From Acanthococcus lagerstroemiae (taxonomy: Eukaryota > Arthropoda > Insecta > Hemiptera > Eriococcidae), in contig CM063112.1 in NCBI GenBank assembly GCA_031841125.1, forward strand, positions 64,285,722 to 64,349,721: a stretch of DNA of 64,000 nt, written 5' to 3'. Shown piece by piece: positions 22,527 to 36,600 of the stretch. The stretch's first letter is position 1. Each line of letters begins with the position of its first letter. The position numbers and the translations under genes were made by a program. Under the pieces are notes generated by a model. The model was not told the DNA's origin and did not search any database. It saw only the letters and a program-made list of their open reading frames with translations.

Positions 22527-25360
22527 TGAAAAAATTAAAAATAATGTATCTTTTTCATTCAAAAATCCATCATCGTTGTTTTCCTTTTCCAGTGTACGAC
22601 AAACTAACCATTTTTACTGTAACTTTGTACCTACGTTAATCGCATAAAAAATAACGATAGGTGTTGTTGAACTTGCATATTTTTTATCAGTGTTCAAAAA
22701 ACGAGTTCTGCGAACGTCATGCTGAACAAATCGTCAGTCGTCGCTGCCCAGCAACACCGTCGTCACACGCTGCCCGCATATTCGACCGATGAAACGATTT
22801 CTAAAAATAATGATTAGAAATCGGAAAATGGACTGCGGATTTTTCTTAAGTTTGATTATACTGCCTGCAGAAGGGTTGGATATCATCTCGGATACTCTAT
22901 TCGGACATGGGATACTTGGATTTAAGAGAGGGGGGGGGGCGGGAAAGAAGAAAACCGATTCGCTGTTCGCACTTAGTGTACCCATATTTTCTCAAAAATA
23001 TGTATACACGTTCAGATTTAAAAAAAACAAAAACAAGAAGCGAAGCAGATACTTAGGTACGTACTTAATTAGAGTGCAAATGGATAAATTATAAAAGCTG
23101 TAATCCTTGAAAATATTTGCAAGTTGGTAAAGCAATATTTCAATTTCTGCACAATATTTTCTTTAGATAGGCCACTGGAATGTTATTACTGCGATAGAAG
23201 ATAAAAACTATGCGCTACAGCCAAGAATTTTCAGTCCTCCCCCCCCCCCCCATATAAAACTTAGATTCTCCTCCTAAAATCTCACTCAGGCATTTCTTGA
23301 ATTTGAGTGGTTTCTCCATCTTCAATTTGAGAGGGGGTAAAATAAATATTCGCATCATCAAATCCTCCCCATTATTTTCTGCTAAACAGCCGAACGATAA
23401 AAAGTTATCGCAAAAAAACGGCACATGCAAATTTTTTGGCTGAAAAAAAAATACAAATCTAAAACCCAGGGTCATGCAGATTTTCCAATCTCAGGTTCGA
23501 TCTGAAATCAGTTAAATTATTTGATCGCTCAACTTCGAAATAAATTTTAAATTGGCTCGTACGACTTTTAAATATTCAATATTTACAGAAAAAAGAAACA
23601 TTCTTTTATCGTATAAGTGTGTATAGTTTCACTAATTCAACTGGGTACTGCAGCAAGTAAGCAAATGAATTCATTCGTATGATCAATCCAATCACATTGA
23701 CATAACGATTGCGACTGCTCAATACAAGCATTCCTTTTCGTTAATTGATTTATCTCGAGGTAAGATCGATAAATTAAAAATGCAGCTTCATATTTTCTTA
23801 TTTGAAATTCGCAGGACCAAATTGTGCGAGTCTAAGGTAAAATTATCGAAGATCAACTTAGAAAACTTCTTTTTTCGATATCGATAATATCGAGTTCCGT
23901 TTTTAAATTTTAGCCGTCAATGGTTTTGGTTATCTTTACTACTCGTAATTCATTTTTTAGAGTATGCCACTCTTCTCAATAACATCGAAAAAATACCTAA
24001 CTTTCTTCTATATTCGTTAAAAATTCAAGCCTGGGGTAACTTTAAAGGAAACGGTTCATTTCTTTTCTTACGCAACAAATGGTGAGAACGGATTAAATTG
24101 AAAGATGCTTTTGGATGTCTTCTATAATTATTATAGGCGCAGAGATAGCGATAAGACTGTTGATAATTGGAGTTCAAGTTCCGATTCTTCTTCGCAGCAA
24201 AAACTGTAATTCACCGGGAAGTTCACAACAGAGTGAAATAATGGACAGAATGATTAAGGATGAGGATGATAAAATTGACAGGGTGTAGAAAAGTAGATTT
24301 TGTATCGCACCACGGGTGCTACCTTCGGTAGACCTTTTGAAGATACCTTTATTCATACATCCGAGGCTGCAGTTGGCCTTTACGAATCTTGAATTGTATT
24401 TTAGAGAAAGTTGTGTTTCAACCTTCGTCATAACATAATTGGTTTGGTTTCAATAACCTTTATTCGATATGGCCAGCGGGTAGAACGAGTAATCCCTAGT
24501 ACAACCTTTTACCATTAACGAATCGACGGGCCATTCAAACAACAATCACTCGGTCGTCGCATCTTTCGGAAACCGTTAGCATTCATTTCGCTTTTTCTGC
24601 ACCGATCCATTGATATTGAAGATTACCTATAAGATTCAAGTGAAAATGTCATTCGTAAAGGTCTAACTACTCATAAAGTTGACATGGGTAATTCGTTTCG
24701 TTTTTCTAATGGTATCTTGGAGTTATTGATATGATCGGAGTCGTACATCGAAGAATGTCCAAGAAAAGAAACCTAAATCGCCCATCGAATCGCTCATTTT
24801 TTGTGAAATAAGCTCGCCTATGAGACTTTAAATGACGAGGCGAGAGAAGCAGGAGTACAGTGTATCCTCGCTTATACCTCTTCTCCTTAGAAATTAGTCT
24901 GAAAACTTTACGTAGTCGTTCAGTCTTGCATTCCCCCCCCCCCTTCATCTTCCAATACAGTCAGGTTCCTTTCATATAACTGGGAACTAAACGCCGAATA
25001 ATATGTGGACCTCGTATTCACTACTCAGGGACGTATTTAGGAGTGGCTTAGTTGGAGAAAAGGATTGAGAAACACGAACTCGTTCGCCTACAAAATGAAA
25101 AGTTTCCTAATATTGAAGAAATGTTAAAATTGAAAAGACATAAAAGTCTTCATTTTTTACATTTTACGAATCGAAAATCCAATTTCGTCAACTCACGGAA
25201 ATTTTCGAACCCAACAGTACTCGTAAAATTCCTTTTTTTTAGTTTTGCAACCTGATCCCTCGATTTTTCGAACAGAGTCTGAGGTAACCCGTTCTACAAC
25301 CTCTTACATAGTATATTCACACTAGTTAAAATAGAACCCCCTAAAAAAAAGTTCGATGCT
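22527..25360. other. intergenic region between the two genes (part 1)
   Basis: The transporter 3'UTR starts here. The rest is AT-rich with C/G homopolymer tracts at about 22930, 23238 and 24935. Small frames lack domains and I see no gene. Confidence 0.5.
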
Positions 25361-25373
25361 ACTACATGGTCCA
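25361..25373. repeat. 13-bp target-site duplication ACTACATGGTCCA (left)
   Basis: Repeated exactly at 25618-25630, bracketing the SINE. Confidence 0.85.
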
Positions 25374-25617
25374 AGAGGGTCTGGTTGGCCAAATGGGGGA
25401 GGGGTCTGGTTAGCCGAGTGAATAACGCGTTGGTCTCGGAATCCGGAGGTCCCGGGTTCGAGCCCACGTAGCAACTCGCCATATTTCGACTTAGGCCGGG
25501 TTTTCGGCAAGATGAGAAAAGGGCTGAGACAGCCCTAACAGCCTCCCCGATGTCTCTGAGGTAATTCTCGAAAGGACAGATTCCAGGGCTCGGGTTGAGA
25601 GTAAATTAGAAAAGAGG
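25374..25617 (+). mobile_element. tRNA-derived SINE
   Basis: 244 bp lies between exact 13-bp direct repeats ACTACATGGTCCA. The head (about 25406-25471) has a tRNA-like A box, TTAGCCGAGTGAATAACG, and a good B box, GGTTCGAGCCC, at the usual spacing. It is followed by a body (GGCCGGGTTTTCGGCAAGAT, then CTGAGACAGCCCTAACAGCC) and a purine-rich 3' end. It is not a working tRNA because no full acceptor stem closes it. Confidence 0.85.
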
Positions 25618-25630
25618 ACTACATGGTCCA
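25618..25630. repeat. 13-bp target-site duplication ACTACATGGTCCA (right)
   Basis: Exact copy of 25361-25373 after the SINE tail. Confidence 0.85.
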
Positions 25631-27050
25631 TAATTGTATACTTCTAGAATACTGAAGGTTAGTTCGGCTGTCTCTTGTCTGTGTCATCATTTATCCAAAT
25701 TCAAAAGAAGATGGATTTGAACATACAATGAAGAGACGCAGAGCCAATAGTAGGTTTGAGGCAAAAGACCAGTCGGAAAATGTTTTGATGAGCCCACCAT
25801 TCTTAAAGTTTAAAGAAAAATGGTCACATCGGATTTAACAGAAACTCCTCTCCGAACGATTTTGCAGGGGCTTGATGTGTGCGAAATACTATCGCATGAT
25901 TCTGGCATTGGTCTCCTTAAAGGTCCGATAATTCAAAACAGATTAGATCATTTCACTAAGGGCTCTCTGTGTACAAAAATTATCACTCGCATCAGGGCCT
26001 CTAGAGAAAGGTCAGAATTTTGGTGGGAGTACCTTCCACATTGACGTTCACTCATACAGTATTTTTATTTCTAATCTTCAAAGGGGCTTCAAGGGGCCTT
26101 TTTGAGCCGGGACTCAGCCAGGAACTGTCCATTCCACATCCGCTCAGTTAAATTCTACAGTGAGCAGTTTCGGACAATACGTGCCGAAAATTTCGTCGAA
26201 CTTAGAGAATACCTGGAGTTAACACAGCCGACTAAGTTGTACTGCATGTCTTTTTTCAAGCGAAAAATTTTCCATTGAATTTTAGCAACGGGACTGGGTG
26301 GAAATGAGTCAATTTTTCCAGGATAATTAAAATCCACCGTCAAAACTGAGCCAGAGTTAATTTTTGACTAACTCTACATCCACTTTTTACTATTACTTGG
26401 TGGTAGAAGTTATTAAGACTTTGTCAAGGCATAATATGTTTCATTACAGTTGAACAGCTGAGAAGACTTTGGTGGACTGAGATACCGTTTCATAACTACG
26501 CCATAAGCGATTCCTCTAACGATCTTTTGATGAAGCGTATTATCTGGCCAACAAATTGTACTAAAATTTTTCCAGGGGAAAGGCCTTAAGCGAGGAAACA
26601 ATGTTCGAGGCTACGCCACTGGAAGTGCGGACGTCATTTTTTCCGGTATCCTCGGAATTCGAAATGGAAATACCTCATTCCTTCTGCCCTTAGTCCACCA
26701 ACAAAAGATTTCCAGCCACGCACTGTCAAGCGCACAAATCTCAAACACGCGCATCAGTCATCACTCCACTCGTTTTCTGAAAACCCACTGATTTACGTAA
26801 TTCAGATCGGTTTCTTCGTCACTGGCTGAAAAAAAATTAAAATTAAAAAATAAAAATTACGAAGCCGGCCTTCCTCTCGTCAATCGTTAAACATTTAACC
26901 TTTCTTCGACTTCTCGTTTGTTTTTTTTTCTAAACCACAAAAACGACGTACACGATCTTATTTAATCGAAATGAAAGTATATTTCGAGGGAGCGCACGCG
27001 AGCGGGCATCGTATACTTATACATACACAGCCATACCCGAGCACACATAT
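25631..27050. other. intergenic region between the two genes (part 2)
   Basis: No recognised gene. GC content rises toward the promoter-like region at 27.1 kb. Confidence 0.45.
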
Positions 27051-27059
27051 ACAATTTAT

Positions 27060-27585
27060 GTTAATGATGCGCGCAAATATTTCTAAAATACAAGATGGAA
27101 GCGTCGTTGCTGACGTCATTGCAGGTTCTTGAATCGACAAAACCGACGATTAAGTGTAAGATTCGTTTGTCCCGCGAGCCGCGCCCGGCCGCAGGAGAAC
27201 CAGCAGCGATGCCTCCTCCGTCGCCCAGCAATTACCAAAGAGAGGTTCCATCGAGCTGGACAAGTTGTTCTTCTTGTTCTTCTCGGTCGAAGACGCAACA
27301 CACAGCCAACAGAACACTTGGCAATTTTCAAGCAGCGAGAAAGTCGTTCGCCATCGCGTTCTCTTCAAACATGCTGAAAAGTGCCTCCGTCGAGCCCTCC
27401 TCTTGCGATTATTATTGCTAGTCGCTGTATTCGAAAAAGATTTTCTCATCATCGTGCGAATTAGACTGTTTTCGTTACCTATATTTTCCTCGTTTCGTTA
27501 ACTGTTTCGTGCTTTGCGAGATTTTTGTTTTGAAAACCGAGCAACAACCAGTGCGTTTGTGGTTCGCGCACTTCTCAAGTGTACC
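27060..27585 (+). promoter_or_regulatory. GC-rich promoter-like region with a full CRE, probable 5' leader of Ets98B
   Basis: An abrupt GC- and CpG-rich island occurs in AT-rich DNA. A perfect cAMP-response element TGACGTCA lies at 27111-27118, just after a YY1-like CAAGATGGAAGCG. From 27120 to 27585 both strands have overlapping open frames, which is typical of a GC-rich leader. It ends at a good start context (GTACCATGG at 27581-27589). No TATA box was seen. Its assignment to Ets98B is inference from position and strand. Confidence 0.45.
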
Positions 27586-27618
27586 ATGGTATTCGGCAGC
27601 AAATCGGATTACGAAACG
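27586..27618 (+). CDS. candidate first coding exon (MVFGSKSDYET)
   Basis: ATG in a strong context (gtaccATGG) is followed by 11 codons to ACG|GTGAGT, a consensus donor in phase 0. The acceptor gtatttttgttacag at 38909-38923 opens phase 0 in the Ets98B N-terminal exon (ATG TTG CAA), so the two can be joined in frame. No transcript evidence is available, and the exon could belong to an unrecognised gene. Confidence 0.45.
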
Positions 27619-30600
27619 GTGAGTACGATCTTTCAAATATTCGTATTTATAGTTTACAACCGGGTATTAGGGGCAGTCGATTTGGTCAACTTCCGAAACA
27701 TTTCGTCGGTATACATCAGGTCCACGTATGTGGCTGCTGGCTGGCAAGTTGTGTGAGCAAACCGATGATCGTGTACTTCGGCTAACCTACAAAAACGAAT
27801 CACGGTCACTGTGTCTGCGTTGCCCGTTGCGGCGCACGCAAGACGAAAACCTTTTTCGCGATGACGAAATACGCGAGCTTTCTGCACCAAGCCTAGTCGT
27901 GTGTGTGAACCCATAGAAAGAAGAATGTAGCATTTGAAATCGCGCCCAAATCATTTATCTACATTTGGAACGGCTAGATTTGAATAAAATATTTATATCT
28001 GGTTTTCAAGTTAGATGTAGCATTCTATTGGACGGAAGAATAATTTGATAGAAAATCATTTATAAAGACTCCACATAGAGGTAATACAGGCAGCACCGGT
28101 ATAGCGGTAATTTTTGGTTCATTAGAAGCGAACGTAAGGGTAAAATAAAGTACTGAGGAAGAGATGCCGATGGAGGTAAGTATCTCATCGAAAGAGTTTA
28201 TACATGGAATGGGTACTTACTACCTAGCCAGCTACTAACACGAGGCACCCTAGAAAACCAACTTCAAAAGTCTTTAGTGCCAACAGAGGTCCAACGATCA
28301 CATACGGTGTGAATATCAGCGTTAATATTATCCAAATTTCAGCAAGAATCTCGAAACCGTACAATAGTGGCACCATAGGCACAAATAGAGGAAGGCTTGG
28401 AGGAGCTTGAACCTTAAACAGTCGGTTAAAAAAAAAAAACTGAAAAATAAGAGCGAAGGAATTTTCAGCATTACCTATTCTATTACGCGTCAGCTCCCCC
28501 CCCCCATGAGCCTCCCCACTGCAGGTCGACTGTTTGCGCTTATGAAAGGCACTTGGCTTTCAATCTATGCTGTAAGTACTTTGATTTTTCGATACTTTTT
28601 CGCTCGTAGGCGTTTGGTAATACGGAGTACCTCTAAAAGATGTTGGGCTATTCCCAGCAATTTAATACTGAAAATGTTTACTTTTTGATCAACATAGGTA
28701 CATTGAATTTTATATTCGATGTAAGCTAGTGCGCGTATTTAAAACGTGTGGACTGTGGGACGATAAAAACTGGATGGACTTACTCTCGTTTATCGTTTTA
28801 AGTAATCACTAGTAACCCCTCGCCCTTGTGAAGTTACTTTCCTCTACATGGCAGTGAGAAAGGGACGGTATGTATGTTGGGAATTAAAGCGCCTATTTTG
28901 AAAAGCAGAACCTCATTGCCTCATTTCCAGGGGGATGACTTGATGACTTGCCAAACAAAATATTCACTTCGTTATTTTCGACCAAATTAAGAAATATAGT
29001 CTGTCAGGAACGGAGCTTCAGCTCGCTAGGAGGAGATAAAGCTAATACATTCCTCTTGGTCTGTGTAGGTCTGTAGAATAATTAAATTAGGAAAGGAGTT
29101 TTCGAGCCCATACCAAAAATCTAAACAATAATGTTACCTCAAGATGAGTTCAACTATTCATAGGTATATACCAACCAACAACAATCAGCATAGGGAAGAT
29201 GAAAAATATGCCCAAAATCAAGCCGCTTTTACCGCCGCATCTACATATGTACTTCTCTTTCCGAAAGAATCGGGATCTAAACTAATTTTTTGGAAGGGAT
29301 TAAAGCGATGTATTATTGTTTTATCGAATCGAAAGCTCTAAAATGTCTTCACAAATCTTAAACTTACACTAGGGATTTCAGTGTCCATGTTAGAGTGTGA
29401 GTAAACTTGGTAAATTCTGTATGTAAGGTGTGCCAAGATAGCATAACAGCCGAAAGCGCTCTGGACTACAGAAGGAAGAAATTGTAAATTGGCACACCCT
29501 ACATACAGAAATTATATTAGGGATCAATTACGATGGAAAAGAGTCTTGAAGAAAAGTCTTTCTGGAGTCTAAACACAGTCTGATTCTTTTAACGTGACTT
29601 AATAAGTCTTACGAAGTCTCAACATGGTCCTAATCTAGAGAAAGGGAAAAGAGAAGGCTTCCGTTTGCTTGTCGCCTCTTAGCACATCACTCACCCATGC
29701 TTGTTTCAATTCCCCACTCGACGCTTCGCGCCTCTCTTATCGTTTACCTATCTTTTTGTTGGCCAGTCTTTTTCGGATACTGGAATTTTCGCAGTGCGAG
29801 GACGAGAGGACGGAGTATGTGCGGATTTTTAGCACGCAGAGAGGCGAATTTCAACAATCGGAATCTTGGAGAGTCTTAATAATTTTGACGAGTTAAAAAT
29901 TTTAGTAGACCTTGAATATAGTCTGAGGGCGAAATGTGGCTCTCTAGTCGATTTTTGGCCAAGCCCGTTCATTTCTATTCACGAGTCTATCTACCAGTCT
30001 GTCTGTCAGCCTATCTCAAATACTACCCTCCCTGAAAGCAAAGGCAGGAAAGAAGGAAAGCCAGGTTTTTAGTGAACAGAGATAGGAATCTCCACCGAGT
30101 ATGAAATGGCATTGGTTTTAGTTTAAAAAGTATAAATAGAATCTTAGTTAGTCCCAATCAATCTGGACAAATCTTAAGAAGTGTTTTTGCGGTTTCAACT
30201 AGGGGTTTTATCCGTTTGCTACTTTTCAATCTGAATCTCTCGTCCTCCGCTCGTTTCTGTGCTACGACCGCCTCGCTTTTCACCTGTCTGTCTGCCTAAG
30301 ATATTGGCTTTTTCTACGGTAATACATGAGGGTATGAGAAGACAGGTTTCCAGTATATAGAGCGAGAGTCTTGACAGTGTACCCACATTCTCAATAGGAG
30401 TCTTGGGGGGTTGTGTCTAGAAAAATTTCAGCATCTTCATTTCAAAAGCAGTAGTCGTAGTTCCAGTATAACGATACCCTGGAAAAGGAAGTAAATTTAA
30501 TACTAGTTATAGATCTCTTTTTCTCGAATATTATTGTCTGGAGTTACACGATTCTTGATTTCTAAGATACAGGTATGAGCACCGAGGAGATACTCGTATA

Positions 30601-33600
30601 AGACTTAAGTTCTGATCACTTACTACGTCCTAATAAGTTAAAACGGCGACTTTTCACTCTCTTACAGCACTGTTTACTGCTGTCTTCCTTGTTATTTTGC
30701 CTTCAAGTGTTACTCATGGGTCTATGCGTATGCGGTGTTCGAATTCTTTTGTAAATAGTTTTTTATTGTATATTTGTTACCTGTCCTGCCAAGCCAGTTT
30801 TCCTACGAACACCTATGCCTTTTACCTGTGCAGCATCTCTGCACCGAATCCCTTCTTTCTTTCTTTCCCAGGAATCTTTTCCTTTTTCCTTTCTATTCCT
30901 CACGTTATTCTTCCACCCTCGTATTTTTGAAACCTCGTTGTCCGGCTAAGCAGTGACTCGATGTTCGTGGATCAGTCGTCTTTTGGAGTCACTCTCATAA
31001 TCTCGCTCTCGCTAATTTTCAGTTCGATACATTTTCTTTTCTCGCTCTCTCCAAATTCAGTGTAAATATACTTCTGAACACGCCAACTAGAACTTTTTTC
31101 TTTTAATGGTGATAATGCGCTTGTGTTGTAGCTCCAAACGCACTACGCGTAAAAAGATGGGATAAGAAGATATATCCCTCAAAGCAAAGGGAAAAGGAAA
31201 CTAAACACCAAACTTTAGAGTTTTTCACAGAGGCGTAAATATGGGAGTTTTGGGAGGGGGAGGGGGAGCTTAATCCTCCCAAATCCACGGAAATCCTCCA
31301 CAAGAAACTGAAGAATTATACAAGCGAAAGAATACTAGTCAGCCTCCCTCCATACTCCAGGTCATCTATTATCACGTATATAGTTTGTGAATTAACATTT
31401 TAGACTCGAGACATTTTTTTTTTATTCGCTGCTTGTTAAGTCAAAATTTGGGCGAAATTGCGAAAATTCGCCAGCTGAAAGCTAAGACCTCCGAAGTGCT
31501 TTACAGTTTGTCTTTTAGATTTTCATACTGAGAAACTAAAAGCTGAGATGAACGACTGGTAACTTTTTGTTTCTTCTACTTGAAGGGGTGTATTGCGGAA
31601 TGATATCCCGGACGAAGGGGCAAAGCCACCTTAAATACCATCCACATAAGAATCTTCAGGATACGTTGAATGCCGTCTACGGAATTAACTAAAAGTTCAT
31701 TGGCTTTGATTCATCTTTCGGGTTTCTTGATTTCATCACGCGATGAAGTTTGCTTTCGCAATTTTGAAACACCCTTACACATGTGGAAGAAATTTTCACT
31801 ATTTTGAGGAAGGTAGCGCTAAGCCGTTCAAAACAAGGAATGGTAAAGTTGATCAAGCTACCGCGAATGCAGCGCCATTATTCAGCTACTATTTATATTA
31901 CGAAGCTCGAATCATGTGCTTTAGTTCAAGATATACTAAAATGTATGAACATAGTAATTCGTAATAATCACTTGCTCAGTCCATCCACAACATCGGTGTA
32001 ATGTTTTATAAAGTGCTTCCTTTTTTTTTTTCAAGTCTATTGAACTATAAGCAAACTTATATCCGAAATCGGATCGAATATTTTTTCGTGGAAGAGGTGG
32101 AGAAGTGAAAGACTAAGACTGAAAAGTCTTATAAATTTCAGTTCACATATTTGTACAAGAGAATACTTCATTATGTTACCAGCTTGGTTGCTGGAATTTG
32201 CCGATAGTGCCGACATCAAAAGCGATTCCTTGGAACACTATTGATATAAAAACCGGATTTTTGTCTACATTCAACATTAGTCACCTTTTCGACATCATGC
32301 TGCGGTCGAATTGGACACAGAATTCTATACAAAAGGTTGAGTCACCATATCGATATCGACTTTTGGGTAGAGTTCTATATCAAAGTCGATGCAAAATTTG
32401 ATCAAAAAGTTGATGTTGACATGGCGATTCAACTTTTGTATCGAATCCTGTCTCAAGTACAAGTGCTACATCGAATCAGAAAAGTGACTGATTTTGTGGG
32501 TGTGTTAGAAAACCCGTCCCCTTTTAAAAGGGTCCAGATGAAAATCATATACGTATGTATACTCATAAACGCAAATTGAAGTGGGGAGCTTACGGGGCTG
32601 ACAAGTATCAAGATAATGCTGAAAATTCTTCCGCTCGTATATTGTATTTTTAGTTTGCTGGGTGGGGGGGGGGTGACTTTCAAAAGATTTAAGGGACATA
32701 GCCTCGTTCCCATTTGCACCAGCAGCGTTTACACGAACATTTCTTTTATTACTTTCATATTTCTTTTACGAGTATATCTTTCGTAAGTATTAAAGAGGAA
32801 ATACGAAGCCCGAGTGAGCTTGAACTGACCATTGTTGAAGGATTCTGCGTAAGTGACCCCCCCCCCCCCACTAAAAAATTAATATAATCGGTCAGTGGAG
32901 ACTTTTCGGGTGCAATACCACACTTCTCAACTTTGACACCGCGTTTGTAATTATTATTTTTTTCGCATACCATCCGATGATCCACGCGCATGAAATAATT
33001 TTCAGTTCTAGAAAACTTTCACTATACGTGGTGACAGCAAGCGCCTCCGCAGTCGGCACACGTATTTACTGTTCAACAATCTGAGGTTGGCACCGTGCTC
33101 AGAATTCGGGTCTGTTGGTACACATAAGTGTATGAGTGCGCAAAATCACGTAGCAAGTTTCAGAGAGTCAAAGCCGTTCTACGAATAAGTGTACGAGTAT
33201 GAGAGCAGAAATAACCGGCTACCTCGCCTTCATAATTACAACGTTTCTGCGCCATGCATCGCATCGCCAGCACCGCCTAGAGTCTACTTACTTTTCTGGT
33301 CGTCACTGAAGCGACGACACGAAATAACTTTACCACCATCCGCGAATTAGAATAGCATGCTTTCAGTGTTGGCTACAGTGGTTACTAGCCAACGGAATAC
33401 TTCGGACACCTAAGCACGGTCAGATTTCGAACCAGTTTACATGTAGAAGAAAATACGAGGTTCCAGATGAGATGTGATGCAACCTAGTCGATTCGTACAA
33501 GCCAAGGACGTTCGAATGTCATTCGGTCGAGTGATCTCGAAAATTGTCATATTCACGGACGTAGAAAATAAGTTGTTTCCAGTGTAACCGAAGATATAGG

Positions 33601-36600
33601 AAAATGAGATCATATTTGTAAGCCAGCAATTAACTTTTTTCTGGAAAACTACTGCAATCCCGTCTCTCGTGATATGAATTTTTTCACTTTTCTACGGTCT
33701 CAAATTGACGGACAAAGATGTCGAGGAAAAAACAACAGGAAGTGCACGCAGACATACGTACAAGCCGAGAGCATTTTCAAAACGAGAAGTAAAATTTGAA
33801 CCCAAATGGGAGATATACAACCCCTGTCGAGAGGGGGCGAGGAGAAAGGGGGAAAATACCCAGGGCCTGGACTTTCAAGGGGGCTCGATATTTTTAAAAG
33901 GCCTGAATTTCAATCATAATGTATATCAAATCAGCAATCACTCCTTACACCATGACATAAACCTCTTATCCCATAGTCTATAATTTTTTCCCATCTAACA
34001 AAAGAACAAATTGAACTGGAAGGAGAGGGGGGCCAGTGGAAATTCCCCCAGGCCCTCTTTTTCTCTTTACGGGTCTGGAGGTATAAGTGAAATTGTTTTC
34101 AATTTGGAGAAAATAGTGTACTATCGTACCTCACATGAAGTACCTATAGTCCATTGGTAAGAGAATTTTGATTGTTATCAGTTACCTACGTTGACTTACT
34201 ATTTATGTACAAGTTTACCAACTTCTCTAGTACCGAAGTTCCCCGTACAATCACCGTAAGTGGTATCGTATGGTAAATTATGTTCTCAATTTTTATTTGA
34301 ATAGTGCTATATTTTTCAGCTTCCTGGGTTCCTATTTGAAAAAGTTCTCGTTAATTAGCCCCTGTTATTTTCGTTAATAGTGAACTACCTCTTGAAATAC
34401 GATCAGTGCCGTCCTGGGAAGGGGGGGGGCGAAGGGACATTTTGCCTCAGGCCTCGCACCTATCAAGGCCTCGCGCAGCCTTGGAAATGTGCTAAAGCCT
34501 TGTCGCAGGAAAAAAATGTTCCGCGCTTTGTGTTGAATTTTTGCCCTAAGCCTTAGGCCTCGCAAAGTCACGTGATGACACTGAATACGGTCGATAAAAA
34601 ATTTATTTTTTGTCGGCATTCAGAATCCGTTATTTTTTTGCCGCGACATTCTGGTCGAATTTGATGTATACAATTCGATATAGAAGGCGAATTCCACGCC
34701 GACATTGGATGTTAGGTAGAATTTTATATCAAACAAAATGCAAAATTCGATCAAAAAGACAATGTCGATGCGGTAACTTGACTTTCGTATTAAATTCTGT
34801 ATCAAATACGACCACAACGTCGTGTTCAAAAAGTGGCAGCTTTTACAATTCGATATTTTCTTTATTGAGAATAGTAGAACCCCTTTCCCCTGACACAAGC
34901 ATCGAGTAACTTGGACATTAATTGATCTCTTTTGGTTCTCAAATAAAGACAGGAAAGAAGCCAAGACAGTAACAAAGCGATAATTTTTAATCCGATTAGA
35001 TCAGTTCTTCATATTTATTCGATGGTACATCGTAAATACCCCCGTTACTCCTTCCGTTTTATCATTCAGGTTCGGCTGCCCACAACTATACGTACATGCA
35101 TGAAAATCAATGACGAAATTCGAAATTTGTGCGTCAAGACCTGTAAAAACAACAGTACAGTCGCTAGCACTGGTTACGACGTGAAGACCGGTTCAAGGAA
35201 AACTACAATATTTTAAAATGGAAAATAAAAAAGAACTGTGTAGATGTGTACGTACGTTATAAAACCATCTAGCATCTACCTCGAACCAGTTAATAGCTTT
35301 AGAAAAATACGAGCTGAAAATCGTATTACGATGCCGAAGCACATAATGGACGCACGAAATTCGGAGCATTCGTGACCTCAACGAGTTCTTTACACGAGAA
35401 AATCACTAAAACATTGGCTCGATGTACTACGTACACATAGAATAGGCTGTGTGCAAACACACTGAGGAACCAACTGTGTAGCCAACACCATACCAAAGAC
35501 CCGCTAAGACCCTCCAAAACTCGTTCAGTACTCTTCCAGACTTACTTCAGGTTCTTTAAGACTTAGGTATTTAAGCACTTTTAAAATTCCGAGATTCTTT
35601 CAGATTTGTGCATACTTTCCCAGGCTGTTTTAAGACTTTTATTTTGTTTTATTTTATTATTATCGAGCCACGGCACTATATTTTCGGACTATGGGCTCGG
35701 AAAAGGTTGTTATCTATACGTCGCAGGGTATCTAGTAGCGGAAAGGTAGGTAAGGGTGTTGTTTATGTGCTTGTAGGAGTTGGAAAGGGCCAAAATTCGA
35801 CTATGGGGGTCGTGGTGAGAGTTACGAAGGTAGGCGAGGGAGGGGCATGAGAAGAAGTGGTCCACAGTGAGAGGGCCTTCATATTCACAGTGTGAGCAGT
35901 TGAGGGGATAAAGGTTAGTGAGCAGATGCGTACTTATGTGTGAGCTGACTGTAATCCTAATTCAGTAACCCTTCCGGATTTGAGAATTTTTGTTTAAAAC
36001 TTTTGAAAACTTCTTCAATACTCACGAAGAATTGTGCGAGAATCGTAAAGACGCTTCAAAATTCGTTTGTCTTTTTCTCAGTCTTTTAATACTCCTTAAA
36101 ATTTAATCTATTATGATTATTATGGCCTTCGTAAGACTCTCCTAGACTCACACTTTCTATAAGACGAGTGCCGGATTAATTTTTTTTTTCTTATCTATCC
36201 ATCCTTCTTCCTTCGCATGATTTTCTCTGCTGTTCAAACTGAGCATCAGTGAGCATCTCTGGCTTATTCACCTTTCACGTGAATCCAACGAAACAAAGGT
36301 AAGGTTTCAAAAAAGAGCTAATAGAAGGGGCACATGGAGACTAGTGAAAAGTAATCGGCGGTCTGTTGAGATGTGTTAAGACCACAGAGGCAAACAGGGA
36401 GGGCTTGGCGGGCTTAAAAAACTTGAAAATTAAGTATAACAGCGAAAGAATTTTTAGCATTGTTTCGATATTTGTCAGCCTCTCGTGAGTCCCCTCCCAC
36501 TCCAGGTCAGCTATTTACGCTGATGATTAATACTCTATCTGCGGGCCTGGCTCATCTCGTCTGCCGACGATCTATGCGAGAGGACTAAGCCATTAAAAGA

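Noticed and set aside
25406..25471. functional tRNA gene
   Set aside because: A and B boxes are present but there is no full acceptor stem, and the sequence is inside a unit with 13-bp target duplications. It is a SINE head.
27095..27501. several overlapping 70-108-codon frames on both strands
   Set aside because: GC-rich leader sequence lacks stop codons in many frames. None has a domain.
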